From an uncultured Planctomycetaceae bacterium (lineage in GTDB: Bacteria > Planctomycetota > Planctomycetia > Planctomycetales > Planctomycetaceae): a stretch of DNA of 47,182 nucleotides. The stretch is from contig CAIYBH010000015.1 in NCBI GenBank assembly GCA_903924405.1, forward strand, positions 1 to 47,182. Direction: 5' to 3'. Positions 17,880 through 26,287 of the stretch are shown here, one piece after another. The notes beneath the pieces are model-generated. The model worked only from the letters and a program-made list of their open reading frames with translations, was not told where the DNA came from and ran no database searches. The translations under genes and the position numbers were made by a program. How positions within the stretch are numbered: position 1 is the stretch's first letter; every line of letters begins with the position of its first letter.

Positions 17880-20800
17880 TCAGGCGGGATCAATGATGAC
17901 GAGCAAATCACCAGTTTCCACGCGATTTCCGGGGCTGACCAGAATCTCGCGAACCTTACCATCAAGGTCCGAGTTGATGGCCGTTTCCATCTTCATCGCT
18001 TCGAGACTGAGCAGTTTCTGGCCCTTGCGAATGCGATCGCCAGCCTTGATCGCGACCGTGACAACCATGCCCGGCATTGTCGCTCCAACCTGCCCGGCAA
18101 TCGCTGAATCCGCTTTGACACGCGTCACCACAGTCGCTTCCACGGAACTGTCCGTGACAGTGATTTCCCGCGGCTGTCCGTTGAGTTCAAAGAAGACCGT
18201 GCGCGTTCCGTCAGCATGCGGATCGCTGACAGTGAGCAGGCGAATGATGAGCGTCTTTCCAGGTTCAATGTCTATGGCGATTTCTTCGCCGGCATCCAGT
18301 CCGAAGAAGAAATTCGGAGTGGGCAGGATGCTGAGGTCTGAGTAGCTGTCCTGGTGCGCGGCAAACTCTTCGTAAACCCGTTCGTAAAGCAACCACGAAA
18401 TGACCTCACGCCCGGACGGGACTCGCCCAAGGATCGACGCGACTTTTCCACGCGCCGTTTCCATATCTGCGGGCGGCAGTGTTTCTCCGGGGCGTCCGAC
18501 AAATTCCTGTTTGCCCAGCAGAATTCGCTGTCGCACCGCTTCCGGGAAACCGCCTGGAGGCTGTCCCATGCCGCCACTGATCAGATCGATCACGCTGCCG
18601 GGGAAGGAAATGTCCTTATCCGGATTCAGCACATCTTCACAGGTGAGATTGTTGGCGAGCATGAACAGCGCCATATCCCCGATGGATTTGCTGGTTGGCG
18701 TGACCTTGACAATGTCACCGAACAGCTGGTTGACATCCGCATACAACTGACAGACTTCCGGCCAGCGATCCGCAAGGCCCAGAGCCCGCGCCTGTTCGAA
18801 CAGGTTGGTGTACTGGCCACCAGGCATTTCGTGGCGATACAGATCCGCCGTTGCCGCCAGTGCCACGCTTTCAAACGGTGTATAGAATTCACGCACAGCC
18901 CGCCAGTACTCGGCAATCGTGTCCAGGTGATCCGAATTGAGCTGTGTGTCGCGCTCGCCGAATTTCATCATTTCCACGAGCGTATTCAGGTTGACCTGCG
19001 ACGTCCCTCCGGACAGTGGAGCCATGGCGGCGTCAGCAATGTCCAGATCCGCAAGGGCGCCCTGGAAAATAGAAGACGCCTGAATCCCTGCGGTGTCGTG
19101 AGTGTGGAAGTGAATCGGAATCCCGATTTCCTGCTTCAGGGCTCTGATCAGCTGCGAAGCGGCTGCGGGTTTGCACAATCCGGCCATGTCCTTGATCGCC
19201 AGAATGTGGGCTCCCATGTGTTCCAGCTGTTTGGCCAGGTCCACGTAGTACTTCAGGCTGTATTTGGAACGTCCGGGATTAGTGATGTCCCCGGTGTAGC
19301 AAATGGCAGCTTCGCAGATGGCACCGGATTCGACGACCGCGTCCATGGCGACCTTCATGTTGGGCAACCAGTTCAGACAGTCGAAGATACGGAAGACGTC
19401 GATTCCCGCGTCCGCCGCTTCTTTGACAAACACCTGAACGATGTTGTCCGGGTAGTTGGTGTAACCCACAGCGTTGGACGAACGCAGCAGCATCTGAAAT
19501 AGAATGTTGGGAATGCGTTCGCGCATCTGAACCAGGCGCTGCCATGGACATTCCTTCAGAAACCGCATGGAGGTATCAAACGTGGCGCCTCCCCACATTT
19601 CCAGACTGAACATGTCGGCACAGTAGTGGGAGTACGCGTCGGAGATCTGCAGCAGGTCAAACGTACGCATGCGAGTCGCGAGCAGTGACTGGTGCGCGTC
19701 GCGGAATGTGGTGTCGGTAATCAGCAGCCGCTTCTGGTCTCGCACCCATCCAGCGAAGGCCTGTGCCCCCATGGCTTTCAGGCGATCCCGAGTTCCCTCG
19801 GGGGGCTTCAGACCACGCGGGGTCGTGGGCACCGGAGCCGGCACACGACGCGCAGACCGCGGTCGCCCTTTGACCAGACTGTTGCCATTGACAATCGTTT
19901 CGGCAAGGTAGGTCAGCAGACGCGTGGCCCGGTTGCGTCGCTGATCGAAACGGAACAGGTCGGGTGTCTCATCAATAAATCGCGTCGTACAGTCGCCGTT
20001 GACGAAGGTCGGATGCGACATGACCCGAGTGAGAAACGGGATGTTGGTTTTGACACCGCGAATTCGAAATTCCCGCAGTGTGCGTTCCATGCGGTTGACC
20101 GCATCCACAAATCGCCGCCCGCGTGTGGTCACTTTGGTCAGCAGCGAATCGTAGAATGGGTTGACGACCGCACCGCTGAACGCACTGCCGGCGTCCAGTC
20201 GGATTCCCATGCCCCCGGCCGAACGGTAATGCGTGACTCGCCCATAGTCCGGCATAAAGTTGTTGGCAGGGTCTTCGGTCGTGACACGACACTGCACGGC
20301 GAAGCCACTGAGATTCACGTTTTTCTGATCACCAAGCCCGATGTCTTCATGCGACAGTTTCATTCCCTGAGCCACGAGAATCTGACATTTCACAATGTCG
20401 ATATTGGTGATCTCCTCGGTCACCGTATGTTCTACCTGAATCCGCGGGTTGACCTCGATGAAGTAGAATTTCTCTGCTTCGACGTCGACCAGGAATTCCA
20501 CGGTGCCGGCACAGGAGTAGTTGACGGCTTTTCCGATTTTCAGGGCTGCGTCCAGAATGCCGTTCCGCAGCGTGGTGCTGAGATTCGGGGCCGGAGCCAG
20601 CTCCACGACCTTTTGATGACGCCGCTGCACGGAGCAGTCACGCTCATACAGATGCACCAGATTGCCATGCTCATCGCCCAGCAACTGCACTTCGATGTGC
20701 TTTGCGCGGCTGATGAACTTCTCCAGAAAGACTTCCGGACTGCCAAACGCGGTTCGCGCCTCGTTCCGCGCAGACTCAAACGCCTGATCAAACTCGGCCG

Positions 20801-21335
20801 CCATGCGCACGGCACGCATTCCGCGACCGCCACCACCCTTGGCCGCCTTGATCATCACAGGAAAGCCAATCTCTTCGGCACGCTGACGAGCCTCTTCCAC
20901 CGTTTCGATGGATTCGGCAGTGCCCCCCAGAACCGGAACACCAGCGGCCATGGCGATGTTACGCGCCGCAGTCTTGTCACCCAGAGATTCAAGGCAGTGC
21001 ACCGAGGGACCAACGAACTTGATACCCGCTTCGGCACACGCACGAGCAAACTCAGGACGCTCTGACAGGAAACCATATCCGGGGTGAATCGCATCCGCGC
21101 CCACCTGCTGAGCCAGTGCGACAATCGCTGCAATATCAAGGTACGATCGAATCGGTTCGCCCGGCTTGCCAATCCGATACGCCTCGTCCGCTTTGAACCG
21201 ATGCAGGGCGTAACGGTCTTCGTGCGAATAGATCGCGACCGTCCCGATCCCCAGTTCTGTGGCACTGCGAAAAACACGGATCGCAATTTCTGACCTGTTG
21301 GCAACCAGAAGCTTTTTGAAACTCTGCATGTTCAC
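17880..21335 (-). CDS. pyc: Pyruvate carboxylase
   Basis: A single-chain biotin enzyme of 1151 aa that carboxylates pyruvate to oxaloacetate (anaplerosis, gluconeogenesis). The biotin carboxylase domain covers about residues 1-460, with LLVANRSEIAIRVFR at the start and a glycine-rich ATP loop KAAKGGGGRGMRAV. The carboxyltransferase domain starts near 540 with ITDTTFRDAHQSLLATRM and contains the metal-binding HFHTHDTAG. The C-terminal biotinyl carrier domain has EAMKMET, with the biotin-accepting Lys at 1115. Order and length match classic pyruvate carboxylases (about 1150 aa). Convincing start is MNMQSFKK. It lies upstream of the methyltransferase on the same strand, 158 bp apart, without obvious functional link. 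Confidence 0.97.
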   Translation of the reverse strand: MNMQSFKKLLVANRSEIAIRVFRSATELGIGTVAIYSHEDRYALHRFKADEAYRIGKPGEPIRSYLDIAAIVALAQQVGADAIHPGYGFLSERPEFARACAEAGIKFVGPSVHCLESLGDKTAARNIAMAAGVPVLGGTAESIETVEEARQRAEEIGFPVMIKAAKGGGGRGMRAVRMAAEFDQAFESARNEARTAFGSPEVFLEKFISRAKHIEVQLLGDEHGNLVHLYERDCSVQRRHQKVVELAPAPNLSTTLRNGILDAALKIGKAVNYSCAGTVEFLVDVEAEKFYFIEVNPRIQVEHTVTEEITNIDIVKCQILVAQGMKLSHEDIGLGDQKNVNLSGFAVQCRVTTEDPANNFMPDYGRVTHYRSAGGMGIRLDAGSAFSGAVVNPFYDSLLTKVTTRGRRFVDAVNRMERTLREFRIRGVKTNIPFLTRVMSHPTFVNGDCTTRFIDETPDLFRFDQRRNRATRLLTYLAETIVNGNSLVKGRPRSARRVPAPVPTTPRGLKPPEGTRDRLKAMGAQAFAGWVRDQKRLLITDTTFRDAHQSLLATRMRTFDLLQISDAYSHYCADMFSLEMWGGATFDTSMRFLKECPWQRLVQMRERIPNILFQMLLRSSNAVGYTNYPDNIVQVFVKEAADAGIDVFRIFDCLNWLPNMKVAMDAVVESGAICEAAICYTGDITNPGRSKYSLKYYVDLAKQLEHMGAHILAIKDMAGLCKPAAASQLIRALKQEIGIPIHFHTHDTAGIQASSIFQGALADLDIADAAMAPLSGGTSQVNLNTLVEMMKFGERDTQLNSDHLDTIAEYWRAVREFYTPFESVALAATADLYRHEMPGGQYTNLFEQARALGLADRWPEVCQLYADVNQLFGDIVKVTPTSKSIGDMALFMLANNLTCEDVLNPDKDISFPGSVIDLISGGMGQPPGGFPEAVRQRILLGKQEFVGRPGETLPPADMETARGKVASILGRVPSGREVISWLLYERVYEEFAAHQDSYSDLSILPTPNFFFGLDAGEEIAIDIEPGKTLIIRLLTVSDPHADGTRTVFFELNGQPREITVTDSSVEATVVTRVKADSAIAGQVGATMPGMVVTVAIKAGDRIRKGQKLLSLEAMKMETAINSDLDGKVREILVSPGNRVETGDLLVIIDPA

Positions 21336-22239
21336 ATCCGCATTCGCAAAAGCCGCTCAGCCCCCGATGTACACACTGATGCCAACAGGAGCTCTTGGAA
21401 ATCGTTGAGATGATCCGTCTGCGTTCTGTGTCCGAATCCGAAATTGGTACGCGACTGCGTCCACCCCTCTGGGTGCTGCCGAATCGAACTCAGCTCTGCC
21501 CAGAACTACAGACGGCTGATCATGGCCGCCCACTTATCGCAGCTTGTCTGTGGCCGCACACCAATCACCGATTACTTTTCGCAACATCACATCACCACGT
21601 CAGGATACTGCAACCCAGGCCGACAATCCACCACGCGGCAGTGCTGAGAATTCAAGGATTCCGACCATCAACGCGGCACCTCGAACAACCGTTAAAGACG
21701 ATGCCCCGGTGATGCTCGTTTTCCCGATGAGTCACCCCGAAAAATCACCGCCCTCCTCAAAAATGACGTCGACGCCCATTCTTTGAGCAAACAGCTTCAC
21801 TCGGCAAACTCCGCCTGTTGCAGACGTCGTTCAGACCAAATGAACAAATCCTCATGTTTTTTGATGGAAAAACCGGGTTTGATTGTCTCGACAGCGACTT
21901 TTTTGGAAACTTAGGCGTGGTATCACCTGCCTTTTGACGTTTTAGTTTGCAAAGCTCGCGCCATCAGCAATGTGGACATCTCGCGTGATCCAGGATTCAG
22001 TCAGCCCGGCAGCCACGGCCCCTGTTCATTTTTCCTTTAGTTTTTTGGCGTTTTCCCAGTCTGAGGAAACCACGTACCCGCAAGAGATGGAGTAAGCCCT
22101 CTGCTTCGCGTCCCCCAGGATTCGGAATTTCCTCGGATTTGTGAAAATCCAGGAGGATTTCTGGCGGGATTCTGGCCTCTCCTCTTCAGACACTCTCCTT
22201 AACGCTTGCTCCTCCCCAACTTTTCAAGAGTCTTTTCGC
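21336..22239. other. Long intergenic region between divergent pyc and FHA genes
   Basis: About 900 bases without a supported gene. The pyc promoter must lie at the left side and the FHA gene promoter at the right, but I could not assign convincing boxes. Three overlapping short plus-strand frames at 21395-21786 look like chance. An AGGAGG at about 22150 is not followed by a usable start. Confidence 0.45.
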
Positions 22240-22938
22240 ATGGCATCTGTGACACTGGCTGTTCTGGAAGGACTGGAGCGAGGCCGTGAGTTTCGGAATC
22301 TTCAAACACCTGTCACGATCGGGCGTGAAGAGGTGAACGATGTTCAGTTGAACGACGAACGCATTAGCCGCCTGCATGCCAAGCTTCAGGAACATCAGGG
22401 GGCGATCATCTTCACCGATCTCAACAGCACCAATGGCAGCCGCGTGAATGGACACCCTGTGCAGCTGCGAATCCTTCGTCCCGGCGACCATCTGCAGCTG
22501 GGCCGTTGCACTCTGCTGTTCGGCACCCCCGAAGAGATCTCTGCCCGTGCACAGCAACTGGGAGTGTCGCCCGTAGATGTTCTGCCGCTCAGTCGCCCGG
22601 ACCTGACGGATTCGTTTTTGCGGCAGTCACGGCCTGACGGCTTACAGTCTGATGAAATCCTGCCGAAGTCTCTGTTCTGCGGCGAACGCCCGCCGCTCCC
22701 ATCGCCGCTGACGCCCCTGCAACGGGCACGTATTTCCGATCTGCTGATGTACATTCACGAACAATTGCAACACATCATTCTGACATCGACCGAATCAGAA
22801 AATTCCGCCACAGGAACCATGCTGGTCGACTGGGCTCGATTTCAGAATCTGCTGCAGCTTCAAAAGGACCTGGCCTACTGGCTTCAGGAGGTCGCCAATC
22901 CGGATTCCTCTGCTCCACATGGTGGACAGCAACCCTGA
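22240..22938 (+). CDS. FHA-domain protein
   Basis: A 232-aa cytoplasmic protein with a forkhead-associated domain at residues about 1-100. The phosphothreonine-binding residues are visible: GRE at 28-30, SRLH at 43-46, and NSTNG at 62-66. Such domains bind phosphothreonine peptides made by Hanks-type Ser/Thr kinases, which planctomycetes have in number. The remaining 130 residues form a proline-containing linker and a Leu/Gln-rich helical tail (about 165-232) of unknown role, perhaps for oligomerisation. The frame extends upstream to a GTG at 22141, but the family match begins at ATG 22240. It stands alone, convergent with the sulfotransferase gene. The partner protein is not in the window. 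Confidence 0.85.
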   Translation: MASVTLAVLEGLERGREFRNLQTPVTIGREEVNDVQLNDERISRLHAKLQEHQGAIIFTDLNSTNGSRVNGHPVQLRILRPGDHLQLGRCTLLFGTPEEISARAQQLGVSPVDVLPLSRPDLTDSFLRQSRPDGLQSDEILPKSLFCGERPPLPSPLTPLQRARISDLLMYIHEQLQHIILTSTESENSATGTMLVDWARFQNLLQLQKDLAYWLQEVANPDSSAPHGGQQP

Positions 22939-23096
22939 TCGCCGGTGATGTCGGGGCATCTCTGCTCAGGTCAGTCCTCGATGTGGTCGCTGATCAGCTT
23001 CACACGCTTTCTGCCAGGTGAGTATTCCTGCTTCCGCTTCGCTGATTCGCGAAGACTAAGGATAGCTTTCGCAACAGACCTGCACAGCAATTGCCT

Positions 23097-24158
23097 TCAC
23101 CGCCCCATCAGCCGCTTGAGGCACCTGCGGGCGAAATCCTTCAACTGCGATCGCAGAATCCGCGCACGATCCTCGTGAATCAGCGGGTGGATATGCCATT
23201 CCTCAAACGTGTAGCCACAGGCCGCCATGCCCGTCTGAGTCATTTCCTCCACCGCACGAATCTGCCCCGGCGATAATTCCTTTCGAAATCGTCCGACTCG
23301 CGTCGGTGATAATGGTTCATTGATGCGGGTGTGATGCGACATCCGGGACACCTGCTCAAACCCCGAGCGGCCGCGGGTAGACCCGCCGGAATGATGCTGC
23401 AGAGCCTCACTTGCCTCCGCTTCCGAATACCCCAGAAACGCTCCCAGCCTGGCAAAGGTCTGGTCCGGCGAAGTACACAGATCCTCATACCTGACCTCTG
23501 TCCGCTGGTCTGCCGCCAATAGCCGTTCTGCCATCAGCCACGTTCCGAAGACCAGTTGCCATTCCATAGCGGCCACCAGGGGGTCATCAGCACCGAATCG
23601 CATTTTCAGCATGGAACAGACGACATCCCGCGGGTCGCGCAACATGTGCACAAACCTGGCATTCGGCAGCAACTGCAGAATCTCGGGAATGCACAACACA
23701 TAAAACGGAGTGTTGTCTCCGAGAAATCGCAGCTCATTCCATGGTTGTGGACAATCCAGCGACCACACGTACTGCAGAAAGGCTTCCGGTTCGGTACAGC
23801 CGGATTGCTCACAAAACGCCCTGTATCCGCGTTCGTCGGCGCGATGCTCCCACGCGTTCAGTTCCAGCCAGGGATTAACATGGTTCAGCAAACGCCGCAG
23901 TGTGGACGGCTGATCGATGGCTTTCAGCATTCCCAGCGAGGTCGCCAGAAAGCCAGTTTCCTTGGCGATGTGCACACCCGGCAACTGGTTCAGCAGAGCC
24001 GCCGTCACGGTGGTTCCGGATCGACCGTTGCCGAGCACAAAAACGGGGACTGGGGGCTGAGGCATGAGATTCACTTTCAGGTCGCAATTGGCCCGAGCCA
24101 TCGATCCGGCGTCAGGCCGCTGTACAGGAATGCCGGTCTCAGGTGACTCGTCCGGCAT
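23097..24158 (-). CDS. Sulfotransferase-family protein
   Basis: About 353 aa from the ATG at 24158. The 5'-phosphosulfate-binding P-loop is VFVLGNGRSGTTVTAALL, and the 3'-phosphate motif is RFVHMLRDPRDVVCSMLKM, both placed as in PAPS-dependent sulfotransferases that sulfate carbohydrates or peptides. The frame opens at 24272. I picked ATG 24158 (GGGA just upstream; 20-bp overlap with the upstream gene's end); ATGs at 24101 or 24065 would also leave the P-loop intact, so the start is uncertain. It follows the O-antigen-ligase-like gene directly, so it may sulfate a surface glycan. No signal peptide is seen, so it acts in the cytoplasm. Confidence 0.82.
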   Translation of the reverse strand: MPDESPETGIPVQRPDAGSMARANCDLKVNLMPQPPVPVFVLGNGRSGTTVTAALLNQLPGVHIAKETGFLATSLGMLKAIDQPSTLRRLLNHVNPWLELNAWEHRADERGYRAFCEQSGCTEPEAFLQYVWSLDCPQPWNELRFLGDNTPFYVLCIPEILQLLPNARFVHMLRDPRDVVCSMLKMRFGADDPLVAAMEWQLVFGTWLMAERLLAADQRTEVRYEDLCTSPDQTFARLGAFLGYSEAEASEALQHHSGGSTRGRSGFEQVSRMSHHTRINEPLSPTRVGRFRKELSPGQIRAVEEMTQTGMAACGYTFEEWHIHPLIHEDRARILRSQLKDFARRCLKRLMGR

Positions 24159-25344
24159 ACGGTGTCCCGGGGCCAAATCCCGCCGGCCGCGCCGCACCTG
24201 GAAAGACGACCGGGCTCTGAGGTGCCCGTTGCAGCGGAAGTTCCTGGCGCTTCCGCGCCAGTCGCGCTTCATTGGCCACTGCAGCCAGCAGCAGGGTGGC
24301 TGCCGGAAACGAGAGTGGCGACCCCGTCCAGGAGTAGGCGAAGTAGGCCAGAATCGGAAGTGTGGTCATGAATGTGCGCCGGTCACCCAGCATCGTGCGG
24401 ATAGGCAACAGCAGGAGCAGCCCGATCATCAGCGTGTAGATTGTGGCCGAGGGAATCCCGGTCTCAAAAGCCACCTGAATGATGTTGTTGTGCGCGTGAT
24501 AGATGTCCAGCGTAGCCAGATATCTGCGGGGTTCACCTGGACCCACACCCAGCCATGGATTCTTCTGAATGTGCCACGAGGAAATCTCCCAGATCAGCGA
24601 TCGCGGTGCTACCGGCTTGAATCCAATGATTCGGTAACGAATCAACAACTGTCGAATCCATGGGATCTGTGCCAACTGATCCAGAAACACTGTGGTTGTT
24701 CCGATCATCACAATCAACATCAGCGCCATTCGCTTGTGATTGAACAACACATAGAGCGTCAGAATAATCAACATGGCCCCGATGCCGTTTCGCGACATGA
24801 CCAGAAACACGGCCAGGCAGTTTAACCCCAGCAGGCACTGCCAGCCCAGTCGACGTGTACCCACGGTGTCATGGATCTTCATCAGCACAAATGGCAGAGT
24901 CATATTGATCTGCGCGGCCATCAGGTTACCTGTCCCCGATGGGTTGGAAATAGCCCATGCACGCAACTCGGTCGCCTGCACCGCCTGAAACAGCACCCAG
25001 GCCGTCAGCAGCAGATTGTTACCGAAGATCAACTGGCGACAGAAGACAGACAAATCCGGTGAGGAGCAGGCCAGAGCCACTGTGGCCACGTAACAAGCAA
25101 GAATGTGAATCGTGCTGCTGACACTGGCCGCGCTGGATTCTGACGAAATCAGACACAGCAGACTCAATACCACCGCACCCAGCCCGAAAACAGGATGGAT
25201 CGACGCACGATTGCTGAGCAGTCCGTTGATGGCAAACAGCACACAGGCGGCCGCACCGCCCAGGAGTGTCAGTTCGTGAGAAACCGCAGACAGCATTCCG
25301 CTGGTCAGTAGTGTTCCTATGATCGCCGCAACCAGTGATCCCAT
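24139..25344 (-). CDS. O-antigen ligase/polymerase family membrane protein (Wzy_C-like)
   Basis: A 401-aa polytopic inner-membrane protein with about ten to twelve hydrophobic segments. The large loop between later segments carries SLIWEISSWHIQKNPWLGVGPGE and HAHNNIIQVAFETG, the recognisable core of the WaaL/Wzy ligase family, in which the His and Arg residues are needed to transfer undecaprenyl-linked glycan onto lipid A core or another acceptor. Such proteins act at the periplasmic face. The downstream sulfotransferase overlaps the end by about 20 bases, which suggests co-expression. No other glycan-assembly gene (Wzx, glycosyltransferases) is in the window, so whether it is ligase or polymerase is open. 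Confidence 0.82.
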   Translation of the reverse strand: MGSLVAAIIGTLLTSGMLSAVSHELTLLGGAAACVLFAINGLLSNRASIHPVFGLGAVVLSLLCLISSESSAASVSSTIHILACYVATVALACSSPDLSVFCRQLIFGNNLLLTAWVLFQAVQATELRAWAISNPSGTGNLMAAQINMTLPFVLMKIHDTVGTRRLGWQCLLGLNCLAVFLVMSRNGIGAMLIILTLYVLFNHKRMALMLIVMIGTTTVFLDQLAQIPWIRQLLIRYRIIGFKPVAPRSLIWEISSWHIQKNPWLGVGPGEPRRYLATLDIYHAHNNIIQVAFETGIPSATIYTLMIGLLLLLPIRTMLGDRRTFMTTLPILAYFAYSWTGSPLSFPAATLLLAAVANEARLARKRQELPLQRAPQSPVVFPGAARPAGFGPGTPYAGRVT

Positions 25345-25610
25345 AGCCGCGTCCAGAGACTCCGTTCTTCAATGTCGGCCTTGACTGTTGATCCGTATCC
25401 CAGCCACCAGTCTGACAGTTCCATGGCAACTGATGGGCAAAAACGATGTTTCAGCATGTTTCAGGGACCTGCCTCAGAGAATTCGAGCGCTCCACCCAAT
25501 CTCTGATGCGGCCCCCAGTCTACCGCTGCAGCAAAAACTGCACAACGCGGCTTTTATTCGGCAGAAATCGCTGATTTCCAGGCCAATGCTGCCTGAGACG
25601 ACCTCCGGCG

Positions 25611-25640
25611 GTGTGTCCCCGGGCCGTCTCGGGGACACAC
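25611..25640. repeat. GTGTGTCCCC hairpin element, copy 1
   Basis: GTGTGTCCCC at 25611-25620 is the exact complement of GGGGACACAC at 25631-25640, giving a 10-bp stem. The right flank (CACGCCACACCGCC) is shared with copy 2. Confidence 0.85.
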
Positions 25641-25696
25641 CACGCCACACCGCCAAACAAGCCGGTTGATGCGAAAAATCAACATCCCGGCAATAA

Positions 25697-25814
25697 AGGT
25701 GCATGGCACCTGAACCGGTCCCCCGACGCGGTTGGTGGGGAAAATCACCAGACAGGTGCCTGGCACCTGAATCGGAATCTGAACCCGGACTTTGACCATC
25801 AGGTGCATGGCACC
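25697..25814. repeat. AGGTGC/GCACCT palindromes, left group (three copies)
   Basis: Three short hairpins: 25697-25711 (loop ATG), 25753-25769 (loop CTG, 7-bp stem with flanking C/G) and 25800-25814 (loop ATG, right end degenerate). Spacing is about 45-55 bases and the sequence between copies is unrelated. Confidence 0.8.
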
Positions 25815-25860
25815 GGAGACAGCAATCCCCGGTAAATGCTCCCTGAAATGCCCCCCGATG

Positions 25861-25890
25861 GTGTGTCCCCGAGCGGTCTGGGGGACACAC
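25861..25890. repeat. GTGTGTCCCC hairpin element, copy 2
   Basis: Same 10-bp stem as at 25611-25640 with a different 10-base loop. Together with flanks, a unit of about 60-70 bases (CACGCC-CACCGCC-AAAC-GATGC) is duplicated at an interval of 250 bases. Confidence 0.85.
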
Positions 25891-25948
25891 CACGCCGCAC
25901 CGCCACCAAACCGGGTGATGCCAAGATTCAACAGACTGGTGCACGGAA

Positions 25949-25994
25949 AGGTGCATGGCACCTGCCGTGACACACGGCACCTGCCGTGACACAC
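25949..25994. repeat. AGGTGC palindrome fused to a 19-bp tandem repeat
   Basis: A fourth palindrome with ATG loop at 25949-25963 runs into GGCACCTGCCGTGACACAC, which is repeated exactly twice at 25957-25975 and 25976-25994. Confidence 0.8.
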
Positions 25995-26287
25995 GATATC
26001 AACTTGTGACGGACGGCGGCGATTTGGCTCTGGTGCGGAGACCGCTGAAGGGGGGCAGGAATTCCTGTGTCATGAACACGGGAGTTTCGGGTCTTTAAGT
26101 CGTTAATTCAGACGCAACGACAGGGGGGCCCAGAGTTCCAGGAGACAGCCCAATTCATTCCGACAGTCTCGGCTCGCATCATGGCTCGCGTCGGAGGCGG
26201 AGGTCGTTCACTCGACGCTGCTGCGGCTGGACTGATTCGCAGCGGGTCGCCTCGGCGGGCCGTCAGCAGCCGATCATCTGGGTAGAT

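Larger units (their letters stand above)
25345..26287. other. Repeat-rich intergenic region
   Basis: No gene is supported over 940 bases. From 25600 to 25994 it is a mosaic of two GTGTGTCCCC hairpins, four AGGTGC palindromes and one tandem 19-bp repeat, detailed in separate entries. The open frames here (25474-25994, both strands) are translations of these repeats. The stretch 25995-26287 shows nothing I can name. Confidence 0.7.

Noticed and set aside
19692..21065. 457-aa plus-strand frame
   Set aside because: Antisense of pyruvate carboxylase; shadow frame.
25697..25994. Possible CRISPR array formed by the AGGTGC palindromes
   Set aside because: Repeats are only 13-17 bases, spacing is irregular, loops differ, and no cas gene is present.
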